Shown piece after piece: positions 1 through 6,495 of a DNA stretch of 32,262 bases; the stretch's first letter is position 1, and each line of letters opens with the position of its first letter. The stretch spans positions 1 to 32,262 of the forward strand of contig DATIFQ010000337.1 in assembly GCA_035455185.1 (NCBI GenBank), written 5' to 3'. Under the pieces are notes generated by a model. It saw nothing but the letters and a program-made list of their open reading frames with translations, made no database searches and was not told the origin of the DNA. Made by a program: the position numbers and the translations under genes. Source of the DNA: JAEHDI01 sp035455185. GTDB lineage: Bacteria > Acidobacteriota > Terriglobia > Bryobacterales > Bryobacteraceae.

Positions 1-1076
1 AACGGGTTATCCGTTTTACGTACTTGCTCTATCCACGTTCCGTCTGAGTGAACTTGCTCAAGTGCCGACGCTAAGCGGTCCGGGCAGCCGCCGACGAGTT
101 TGGCAACGCCGCACTCGACCGCTTCGGGAACCTCGGTGTTCTCTCTGAGGATCAACAGTGGTTTTCCTAATGTCGGAGCTTCCTCCTGCACGCCGCCTGA
201 ATCAGATACGATCAGCCAGGCATAGGCCAGCAAAACAACAAATTCCTCGTACCGGAGGGGAGGAATAAGACGGATCCTTGGGTGGTCCGCGAGGACCAGG
301 CGAGCCGCCTCTGTTACTGCAGGGTTCGGATGAACCGGGAAGATCACTGCGACGTCACTATGACTCTCCACGAATCTTCGGACCACTCGCAAGTTTTCCA
401 CCATTGTCTCGCCAAAGCTTTCCCGGCGGTGGGTTGTCAGCACGATTCGCCGCAAGCCCTCTGTCCCACGCACCAACTCGTCCACCACGGGCAGTTGTGG
501 GAATTTCTCGAGAATCGTCACGAGCGAGTCCACGACGGGGTTACCAGTCAAAAACACCCTGTCTGGCGGCACCCCCTCGGCAAGCAGAATATCCAGGTTC
601 CCGCGAGTCGGCGCGAAGTGATAGGTGGCGAGCCGGGAGACAATTCGGCGATTCATCTCTTCGGGAAACGGACTAAGCGCGTTGCCGGTCCGCAAGCCAG
701 CCTCTACGTGTGCCACTGGGATCTTTCGATGAAATCCCGCGAGTGCGCCCGCCATTGCGGTCGTCGTGTCTCCCTGGACAAGGATCAGATTAGGTCTAGT
801 TCGCTCCAGAATCGGATCGAGCGACTCAAGGACTCGAGCGCAGAGGCCGTTGAGCGTCTGTTTTGGCCGCATCACTCGGAGGTCATGGTCAATACATATA
901 CCAAACAGATCGATCAACGGATAGAGCAAGCTTGTGTGCTGAGAGGAACTGACGTTCACCGTCTCGAACACATCGCGTCTGTCCTCAAGCTCCTGAATCA
1001 CCGGCGCCAGCTTGATGACCTCCGGACGAGTACCGAAGAGACTCAGAATTCGTTTAGTTGTATTTGCTTTGCTCAT
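1..1076 (-). CDS. wecB: UDP-N-acetylglucosamine 2-epimerase (non-hydrolysing), C-terminus off the left edge
   Basis: The protein would interconvert UDP-GlcNAc and UDP-ManNAc in the cytoplasm, supplying ManNAc-type sugars for surface polysaccharide. About 358 codons are present, read from an ATG at 1076; the family is usually 360-390 residues, so only a short tail is missing. Family motifs are clear: the N-terminal LFGTRPEVIKLAPVI segment, VQGDTTTAMAGALAGF, HVEAGLRTG followed by PFPEEMNRR, TTHRRESFGE, and the late SDSGGVQEEAPTLGKP nucleotide-binding segment with RENTEVPE. It is the last visible gene of the leftward exopolysaccharide operon, 163 bp after the BY-kinase-like gene. That gap is longer than the others in the operon and shows no convincing terminator. 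The ribosome site is weak (AGG, 8 bases before ATG). The identification is very secure; the polymer it serves is unknown. Confidence 0.95.
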   Translation of the reverse strand, partial: MSKANTTKRILSLFGTRPEVIKLAPVIQELEDRRDVFETVNVSSSQHTSLLYPLIDLFGICIDHDLRVMRPKQTLNGLCARVLESLDPILERTRPNLILVQGDTTTAMAGALAGFHRKIPVAHVEAGLRTGNALSPFPEEMNRRIVSRLATYHFAPTRGNLDILLAEGVPPDRVFLTGNPVVDSLVTILEKFPQLPVVDELVRGTEGLRRIVLTTHRRESFGETMVENLRVVRRFVESHSDVAVIFPVHPNPAVTEAARLVLADHPRIRLIPPLRYEEFVVLLAYAWLIVSDSGGVQEEAPTLGKPLLILRENTEVPEAVECGVAKLVGGCPDRLASALEQVHSDGTWIEQVRKTDNP

Positions 1077-1239
1077 GGTGTTTACCTGTAGCTCTGGGTC
1101 CCGGTTGTCGTACAGATAAGTAAGTGCAATAACTGAGCGGCGCCGACCCGGAGAGGGCTTCGTTCCGGCTGAGACGTTCGTGACGCGCCCTCGTGCCTTC
1201 GGAACGCTTGTCTGTTCTGACCGAAATCAAGTGACTGCT

Positions 1240-2298
1240 TCAGAGATATCGTTGAACTGCACTTGGAATCGGGTCGGCCTCTTGGTTGAGCACCGCGGCA
1301 AGAATCGGCACCCGTGCCGCATCCAGGCTATCTTTCACCCGAAGGGCGCTGTCCCAACGCGTTGAATTGGCGGCAACAACGACTACAATTCCACCTGCAT
1401 GACATCCCAGGAGGCTGGCGTCCGGGTACTGATCGAGCGGTGGTGAGTCAATCAGGATGTAATCGAATGTTGCTCTCAACTCGGACAAACACTCTCGCAA
1501 TCCGGCTGAGGCAAGCAACGCTTCGGGGTCCGTCGGCGACGGTCCGCTGGTTAGTACCCAAAGACTGCGCTGCGCGAGATGCTGGAGGTAGTGCGGCAAC
1601 GGAATGGTCCTTCTTGCTGCTGTCGATAGTCCCTGGCGGTTATCCAGGTTGAAGTAGCGATGCATGGAGGGGTTGCGAAAGTTTGCGTCTACCACACAGA
1701 CGGTCCCGTTGCTTAACGTGGCAAGGGCGTCCGCTGCTCGCGCACAAATCGAAGTGCACCCGCTCCCGTGATCCACGCCTGAGAAAACGATCACGGGTTC
1801 CGCGGGTGGGTTAGATTGGAGGAATAAGTGCTGCACGAGTTTGTACTCCTCCTTTCTGACTCTTTGATCAGCCGCGGGAAGCGGCCGGGTGGGGTCGGAA
1901 TGCCGATCAACAGCGTCTCCAGTCCGTACGAACGGCCTTAGAGTGCGTAGGCGCTCGCTCACGCGAGCGAAAACACGCTTCAGGGTCTGCAGGCTCCTGG
2001 TGGAAAAGAGGCCGTCCACCGCCCGTGATACGCGGTTCCATGCGGAGCGGAATGCGACGGCGTACCCGAGCGACGGAGAGGTCGCTGGAATCTCCCGGAT
2101 CGGGGCTGTGTTGCCTCCGTATTCTGTGGTCACGTGATCCTCCGTCGGAAGCACGGTTGCGATCGCGATCGTTTCGACGGAATCGCTAGCTGCCCTGTAT
2201 ACGACGTTCGCATCGCTGCTCACGTTCTCGTCACGACCTCGATGGTTGAGCCACCGCTGTGTAGCGGTCACAAAAATTGATCTGCTGTGTTGGCGCAC
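1240..2298 (-). CDS. BY-kinase/CpsD-like exopolysaccharide ATPase with degenerate nucleotide-binding motifs
   Basis: This 352-residue protein resembles the cytoplasmic tyrosine autokinase (Wzc C-terminal domain, CpsD, CapB) that partners a Wzz-type membrane protein in polysaccharide assembly. The MinD/BY-kinase fold occupies about residues 165-345 and is preceded by a poorly conserved, probably flexible 150-residue region. The Walker A position reads GVDHGSGCTS (174-183), with Cys181 where the essential lysine is expected. Walker A' reads VVDANFR (202-208), with Asn206 replacing the second Asp. Walker B ILIDSPP (281-287) is intact. The usual C-terminal tyrosine cluster is absent; the protein ends QRYL. 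The GTG start at 2298 follows GGAAGGAG with 7-base spacing, and the gene begins 3 bp after wzz, so the two are translationally coupled. It may be a pseudokinase that regulates chain length by binding; a divergent active ATPase is possible. Confidence 0.8.
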   Translation of the reverse strand: MRQHSRSIFVTATQRWLNHRGRDENVSSDANVVYRAASDSVETIAIATVLPTEDHVTTEYGGNTAPIREIPATSPSLGYAVAFRSAWNRVSRAVDGLFSTRSLQTLKRVFARVSERLRTLRPFVRTGDAVDRHSDPTRPLPAADQRVRKEEYKLVQHLFLQSNPPAEPVIVFSGVDHGSGCTSICARAADALATLSNGTVCVVDANFRNPSMHRYFNLDNRQGLSTAARRTIPLPHYLQHLAQRSLWVLTSGPSPTDPEALLASAGLRECLSELRATFDYILIDSPPLDQYPDASLLGCHAGGIVVVVAANSTRWDSALRVKDSLDAARVPILAAVLNQEADPIPSAVQRYL

Positions 2299-2301
2299 GG
2301 C

Positions 2302-3870
2302 TCAACTCCTTCCGGGCGGTTCGCTGGAGCTCTCCTCCTGCCGAGGTGCGGGCAGCGCGAGGAGGCTCCCTGATAGAACCGCTGCTACGGGTACATTGAG
2401 ACAAGCCTGCACTTCTTCAACGGAGCGGAGCGTGGGATCGCGGCTATCGACGAAGAAGGCCAGCCCGACACTCAGGGCCGCCGCTAGCGTGGCAGCCAGA
2501 AACATGAGTTTTGCCTTACCTGGTCCACTCGGGGCGAAGGGAGCCGTCGCCGCCTCGGCGATCGCGACGTTCAAAATCCTGTGACGGTCCAGTTCATCCG
2601 AAATCCGCGCATCCTCCTGCTTTTTGGCGTAGCTTAGGTAGTTCTCTTTCGCAAGATTCACCTGCCGCATCAGTTCCTCAGAGGCGATCTCCATCTGGGT
2701 CAACTTCTGGGTTTTCTTGCCGTACTCGGCAAGCACAGACCCGACAGAGTCAGCGCGCGCCCGCAGTCCGGACAATTCGGCCCTGGCTTTCATCAGCTCC
2801 GACCTGATCCATTCATGAGTGGGGTCTCTGTCAGTCACTTCCTCCGTCGGGGGAGCCTTCTCTTGACTTTCAATGGCCTGCTGCGTCTGGGCAATTTGAT
2901 TCTCGATAATTTGAAGCTCCGGGTAACCCGGCTGAAACAGGCGCCTCAACTCCGTGCGCTTGAGTTGCAGCTCCAGAAGCTTGGTTCGCAGATCCTCCAC
3001 CGCCTTTGACGACGTTCGGATCTGTGTGACTGTTCTCGCAGGAACAGATGTGCTGAGCCTCTCCAATGCTTGGATTCGCTCCTCGGCGACCGCGATACTA
3101 GCTCTGTTCAGCTCACGGTCCGCCTCGAATTGCACCATTCTTTGAAGCGTTGCCTCCTTCAGTAACTGTGGCGACGCAGCCTCAGGATCGGACGCAATAG
3201 CACTCAACCGTGCCTCGAGTCGGCGAAGTCCCTGGCGGTACTGCTCGGCTTGCTCTCGGAAGAACTCATATGCACCTCGCGGCCGGTGCATTTCGGTGTG
3301 TTTCTCGAGATACATTGCTGCCAGGGTGTTCAATACTCGCGCCGACGCCTCTGGATCTGCGCTCCGATACGCCACCCTCAGGAGCGTCGACTGCCGCATT
3401 GGTTCCGCTTCAAGTTGGCTGTCAAGCTTCGATACGGCGGCGGCGACTAACGCCTCTTGACTGGGAGGAGTCTGCTTTAAGAAAGATGCAAGCAGAGACT
3501 GTGAATTAGCTGAAGTACCTTGTTGTTCGTGCAGGCGGCACTTCAACACGACACTGCGCAGAAGATCTCGGCTCCGCAACAACTGAAGTTCAGTGTTGAT
3601 CTCTTCCTGCGAGATGCTCATCAGTGGCCGAGGTGCTAAGGCGGAATCAGAGGTGACGGCAGAATCTACCCGGCCTCGGTTAAACAACAGCATCATCTCG
3701 GCTTCAAAAGTCGGAGGCTGCGGCAGTACGTAAAGAGCCGCACCTGTCACGATGCCAAGAAAGGCGGAGGCGATGAGACGCGAACGTCTGAATACGACAT
3801 AAACGCAATATCGGAGAGTCGGTACACCAGCTCGATATCTTGGAGACATCAGCGCTTTTTGGTCGTCCAT
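2302..3870 (-). CDS. Wzz/GumC-type chain-length determinant, polysaccharide co-polymerase
   Basis: This 522-residue inner-membrane protein should set polymer length and link the export channel to the cytoplasmic ATPase. A first membrane segment lies near residues 34-50 (IASAFLGIVTGAALYVL). The long periplasmic part begins with FEAEMMLLF, typical of the Wzz domain, and continues through extended coiled coil (about 180-420) with many Glu, Arg, Gln and Leu. A GNVR-like segment is followed by the second membrane helix (about 460-480, LMFLAATLAAALSVGLAFFV). The short cytoplasmic tail contains DPTLRSVEEVQACLNVPVAA, which is typical of GumC/EpsF proteins. The ATG at 3870 has GAGG 7 bases upstream. 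The gene sits between the export protein (43 bp gap) and the ATPase-like gene (3 bp gap). The protein is of the split type: the kinase domain is a separate polypeptide. Confidence 0.9.
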   Translation of the reverse strand: MDDQKALMSPRYRAGVPTLRYCVYVVFRRSRLIASAFLGIVTGAALYVLPQPPTFEAEMMLLFNRGRVDSAVTSDSALAPRPLMSISQEEINTELQLLRSRDLLRSVVLKCRLHEQQGTSANSQSLLASFLKQTPPSQEALVAAAVSKLDSQLEAEPMRQSTLLRVAYRSADPEASARVLNTLAAMYLEKHTEMHRPRGAYEFFREQAEQYRQGLRRLEARLSAIASDPEAASPQLLKEATLQRMVQFEADRELNRASIAVAEERIQALERLSTSVPARTVTQIRTSSKAVEDLRTKLLELQLKRTELRRLFQPGYPELQIIENQIAQTQQAIESQEKAPPTEEVTDRDPTHEWIRSELMKARAELSGLRARADSVGSVLAEYGKKTQKLTQMEIASEELMRQVNLAKENYLSYAKKQEDARISDELDRHRILNVAIAEAATAPFAPSGPGKAKLMFLAATLAAALSVGLAFFVDSRDPTLRSVEEVQACLNVPVAAVLSGSLLALPAPRQEESSSEPPGRS

Positions 3871-3913
3871 GAGTAGCCTCGGAACAATGGAAGGGTGATT
3901 GATGTGACCACCG

Positions 3914-4669
3914 CTAAAAGGGGCGGATTGAGGGGCCGATGGTCATTCGTGGGCTGAAGAGTCGCAACTTACTCAGTGCGCTCTTCGGAATGAACAATAG
4001 GTCCCCCGGTTGCAGAAGAAGGTCTTCCTCGAGGTTCTTCTTCGCTAGCATGTTTTTCAGGTTAATTTCCCGCACTTCGGTCCAATTGTCGGCCGTATTG
4101 CGAAATAGCAGTACCTGAGAGTGTTTTGCATCACCGGTGAATCCTCCGGCGATTGCAATCGCCTGCGCAACGGTCGTGGTTCCGCGCAAGTCGTACTTCC
4201 CTGGGCGTCCAACCTCTCCCGTCGCCATGAAGTACGGCTTCTCGAAGTCCTTGAGCTCAATCGTTATGGCAGGTTCGCGAAGGGTCTTTCCATAAGCAGA
4301 TACCAATGTTTCGGTCAATTCAGGTACGGTCAGGTTCTGCACGTACAGATCGCCGACGATTTGGAGTGTGACATAGCCGTCCGGCTGCACCGTCACAGTC
4401 TGGTTGAACGCCGGTACATGGGGGAACGTGACGGTGAACACGTCCCCGTTTCGGATTCGATAGCGGGGGTGCCGAGTTTCGAAGGGTGTTGTTGTGGTTC
4501 TGGAGGCTCCGGCCTGGCTTGGCGTGTCAATTGCAGCCTGCGTGCCGAGCTGACTGGTACTTGCCGGTGTGATCGCGGTCGACCGGGAAGTCTTGGTCGT
4601 CTGTGGAGTCGCGATAGAGGCTAGGAGTAGAAGAATTGTCATGCAAAGAACAGGTCTACGGTAGTTCAT
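3914..4669 (-). CDS. Wza/GumB-type polysaccharide export protein with SLBB domain
   Basis: This 251-residue secreted protein would form the periplasmic/outer-membrane export channel for the polymer. It starts with a signal peptide (MNYRRPVLCMTILLLLASIATPQ); there is no cysteine at the cleavage point, so it is probably not a lipoprotein. A Thr/Ser-rich linker follows to about residue 65. The Poly_export domain covers about 70-150, starting YRIRNGDVFTVTF and containing VQPDGYVTLQIVGDLYV. One SLBB repeat covers about 150-235 (YFMATGEVGRPGKYDLRG, QAIAIAGGF, LLLQPGDLLFIPKS). The protein is shorter than Wza (about 380 residues) and lacks the extra SLBB repeats and C-terminal helix, as in many GumB-like proteins. 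It sits directly upstream of wzz, the usual order for these loci. Confidence 0.92.
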   Translation of the reverse strand: MNYRRPVLCMTILLLLASIATPQTTKTSRSTAITPASTSQLGTQAAIDTPSQAGASRTTTTPFETRHPRYRIRNGDVFTVTFPHVPAFNQTVTVQPDGYVTLQIVGDLYVQNLTVPELTETLVSAYGKTLREPAITIELKDFEKPYFMATGEVGRPGKYDLRGTTTVAQAIAIAGGFTGDAKHSQVLLFRNTADNWTEVREINLKNMLAKKNLEEDLLLQPGDLLFIPKSALSKLRLFSPRMTIGPSIRPF

Positions 4670-4775
4670 TGCAGCGTCCTCATTTCATTGCTTCTGCGAC
4701 ATCACTCCCGGCGTGCAGGGCAGGTCAGGGGAGGTCGCAGACGGAAATCCTGCTTCTGGTGGTCGCCCTAGATCA

Positions 4776-5180
4776 TCACGGTGAAACCGGTTCGTGAGTA
4801 CGGACACTCTCGGCCGCCGGCGGATGAGCTGCGTGCTGAGGCAAAAGACCCGACTGCTTGATTACACGGGCGAGTGCATCGGTTTTCCGGTGAAGCGCCA
4901 TAACAACTCCTGTCAACACCCTGACTGCCTCATCCGTGTTGTCTTCCTGATGTGAGCCGGAGACTGGCCGTCTCAGTTGCGTGAAAACGGCAGGTACTCC
5001 GAAAGAGTTGAGCGTCAGCGGGCTCTGGGAGTTGCTGTCGAGCAGACAGCACACCGTGGACCTGATGAACTCGGAAAGGCTACGGGCGCCGGAGGCGAGG
5101 GAAATTGAGCGGAGGGCCTCATATTCCCAGTCGGCCACGCGAAACGTGATCAGGCGACTTCGTGGATTGAGAATACCCAT
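4776..5180 (-). CDS. small ribbon-helix-helix-like protein in the exopolysaccharide operon
   Basis: I do not recognise a named family for this 134-residue protein. Residues about 8-45 (SRLITFRVADWEYEALRSI, then a SLSEFIRSTV helix) have the beta-alpha-alpha pattern of ribbon-helix-helix (Arc/MetJ/CopG-like) DNA-binding domains. The rest is polar, with a helical stretch (about 85-115, DEAVRVLTGVVMALHRKTDALARVIKQ) that could oligomerise. The ATG at 5180 has TGGAG 9 bases upstream. The gene lies second in the operon, between the NusG paralogue and the export genes, and a perfect hairpin fills the gap before it. Position and fold suggest a local regulator, perhaps of this operon, but that is inference. 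It could also bind RNA or the NusG paralogue, by analogy with the UpxY/UpxZ pair of Bacteroides, to which I see no sequence likeness. Confidence 0.75.
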   Translation of the reverse strand: MGILNPRSRLITFRVADWEYEALRSISLASGARSLSEFIRSTVCCLLDSNSQSPLTLNSFGVPAVFTQLRRPVSGSHQEDNTDEAVRVLTGVVMALHRKTDALARVIKQSGLLPQHAAHPPAAESVRTHEPVSP

Positions 5181-5215
5181 TAGAATTTACTCCAGTGAGT
5201 TCCAGTCTTTCGCAG

Positions 5216-5235
5216 CTCCCGGTCAGTGCCGGGAG
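5216..5235 (-). promoter_or_regulatory. GC-rich hairpin between the NusG-paralogue gene and the rest of the operon
   Basis: Two perfect 7-base arms (CTCCCGG and CCGGGAG) enclose a 6-base loop, beginning one base after the NusG-paralogue stop codon and inside the 55-bp gap to the next gene. On the transcribed strand no U-run follows, so it is not a classical intrinsic terminator. It may be an attenuator, a pause site, an RNA-processing or stability element, or a recruitment element for the NusG paralogue. Confidence 0.5.
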
Positions 5236-5236
5236 A

Positions 5237-5872
5237 TTACCGCTCCCTGGAAGGATGTGCCTCCCCACTTGAGGCCAGAACAGAGGCAGGGACTGCTGGG
5301 CTGTGCTCCAAAACACGAATTGCGGCAGGTTGTCCGCTTGTTCGCCGGACCGACCAACCATCAATCTCGACCGCCACAGCTCGCTGAAGAAGGGTCAGAG
5401 TGACAACTAGGCGATCCGGCTTCTTGAGCCCACTCAGGACACCCTCCAGTCCGGTGAGCGGCCCCCCATCGATCACGACCTGGTCACCCACGCGGGGCAC
5501 CGGCCATGGGTAGGCCGCGAGTCCGGACCTGAGAATTGTTTTGATGGATTCAATCTCGTTGTCGTCAACTGGAGCTGGCGTCCGCCCCACGCTGACCATC
5601 TTCAGTACCCCCGGTGTAGTGAGAATTGGAAGCCAATTCCCTGTCCCGAGCCGGCAGAACACGTATCCAGGAAACAACGGCAGTTGAAGATTTACTGTTC
5701 TGTCAGACCAGCGGTGCCTTGCACGATAAAGGGGTAGGAATGGCTCGATCCCCTTGTTCTGAAGCGCGCAGGAAACCGGCTTCTCGTGCCTTGACTTCAC
5801 TCGGATGGCATACCATCGGTGGGTTACCGGATAGTTGGACTCGCAAGTACTGTTGTACGTCACTGGCGTCAT
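5237..5872 (-). CDS. NusG-paralogue transcription antiterminator (UpxY/RfaH/LoaP-like)
   Basis: This 211-residue protein has the NusG N-terminal (NGN) domain at about residues 18-110: HRWYAIRVKSRHEKPV, a variable middle, and PLFPGYVFCR, the signature used to bind the RNA-polymerase clamp. A KOW-type domain follows (about 128-172, GDQVVIDGGPLTGLEGVLSG). Specialised NusG paralogues of this kind sit first in polysaccharide operons and help polymerase read through long, terminator-rich units. Its place at the head of the wza-wzz-kinase-wecB cluster fits this exactly. The ATG at 5872 was chosen because AAGGA lies 5 bases upstream; an in-frame TTG at 5890 is the alternative. A C-terminal tail of about 35 residues beyond the KOW domain is unusual. 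It is not the housekeeping NusG, since there is no secE or ribosomal-protein context. Confidence 0.92.
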   Translation of the reverse strand: MTPVTYNSTCESNYPVTHRWYAIRVKSRHEKPVSCALQNKGIEPFLPLYRARHRWSDRTVNLQLPLFPGYVFCRLGTGNWLPILTTPGVLKMVSVGRTPAPVDDNEIESIKTILRSGLAAYPWPVPRVGDQVVIDGGPLTGLEGVLSGLKKPDRLVVTLTLLQRAVAVEIDGWSVRRTSGQPAAIRVLEHSPAVPASVLASSGEAHPSRER

Positions 5873-5907
5873 TTCGATCCTTGAGGGCAAACACTTCGTA
5901 AGCTACC

Positions 5908-5922
5908 GCCCTCTCGGTCCCA
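5908..5922 (-). promoter_or_regulatory. candidate sigma-54 promoter facing the exopolysaccharide operon
   Basis: Read on the minus strand the site is TGGGACCGAGAGGGC: it has the invariant GG-N10-GC spacing and 5 of 7 matches at the -24 element, but the -12 half is GGGC instead of TTGC. It would place a transcript start near 5897, about 25 bases before the ATG. GG-N10-GC arises often by chance in GC-rich DNA. The divergent sigma-54 activator gene is the main support. Confidence 0.35.
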
Positions 5923-5991
5923 TAGTTTGGCTCGGTCCGGAGAAGCCACCCAGCAGCTTCGGCCCGATGTACTCGCATGTGAATGACCAAC

Positions 5992-6009
5992 GTATTCGCT
6001 GGCGAATAC
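5992..6009. promoter_or_regulatory. perfect 8+8 inverted repeat, candidate activator site
   Basis: GTATTCGC and GCGAATAC flank a 2-base centre, making an 18-bp dyad. It lies in the divergent control region, about 100 bp upstream of the transcript start predicted from the GG-N10-GC element at 5908-5922. That is a usual distance for an enhancer site of an NtrC-type activator, and such an activator is encoded next door. The match between the protein and this site is inferred. Confidence 0.5.
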
Positions 6010-6076
6010 CGTTGTCCTCTGTACGTGCTTCACTCCGGAACGATCGGTGGGTCACATTCGATGTCGGCGCCTGGTT

Positions 6077-6089
6077 CCAAACGGTTTGG
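6077..6089. promoter_or_regulatory. inverted repeat CCAAAC-G-GTTTGG
   Basis: A perfect 6+6 dyad with a one-base centre lies in the divergent region between the antiterminator and activator genes. It overlaps a GGTTCCAA sequence (6073-6080) that recurs at 6325-6332. The protein that binds it is unknown. Confidence 0.35.
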
Positions 6090-6203
6090 CAACAAGTTAG
6101 GCGACCGGGATGCCGGCCAGCGCTCAACCCGAAAACGTCTCTCGGTGCGAAGGTGACCCTGCCTGTCGGCATCGAACTCGCAGGCAGTGCCGTGACAGAC
6201 CGT

Positions 6204-6216
6204 GGGAACCTTTCCC
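6204..6216. promoter_or_regulatory. inverted repeat GGGAA-CCT-TTCCC
   Basis: A perfect 5+5 dyad in the same control region. Its left half contains GGAACC, the word that also appears at 6309-6314 and, inverted, at 6073-6078 and 6325-6330. It could belong to a set of related operator half-sites. Confidence 0.3.
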
Positions 6217-6307
6217 CAAGAGTGTCAAAGGATGGCTGCCGCGAAGGCTCCCCAACCCGTAGCGAGTTCATCCGAGGCTGGGGGCGGCTCGCGCTGACTC
6301 TGCGTAC

Positions 6308-6331
6308 TGGAACCCTTTCGGCGTGGTTCCA
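6308..6331. promoter_or_regulatory. inverted repeat TGGAACC-N10-GGTTCCA
   Basis: Perfect 7-base arms are separated by 10 bases, so the arm centres lie 17 bp apart, between one and two helical turns. The repeat is about 75-100 bp upstream of an AT-rich -10-like element (TATAAC, 6406-6411) in front of the activator gene. It could be an autoregulatory site; this is inferred from position only. Confidence 0.4.
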
Positions 6332-6495
6332 AGACTCACAGAACGCTTATGCCGTCTATGGTACTTCCCAGCCTTGAAATCGGTGCGAATCGTATTGTAA
6401 TTGAATATAACGCGATGAAAATGTCAGCGGGGTTACAAGGGTCGACTGCACGCTTCCAGGTTGCGGGGGTCGATGAACGTGAGAAGGGGGGTGTC

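Noticed and set aside
282..1091. A 269-codon plus-strand open frame
   Set aside because: It is the antisense shadow of wecB, whose minus-strand translation carries all family motifs.
6087..6101. TGGCAACAAGTTAGG as a plus-strand sigma-54 promoter for the activator gene
   Set aside because: The -12 half is TAGG, so the GC is missing, and it is far from the gene start.
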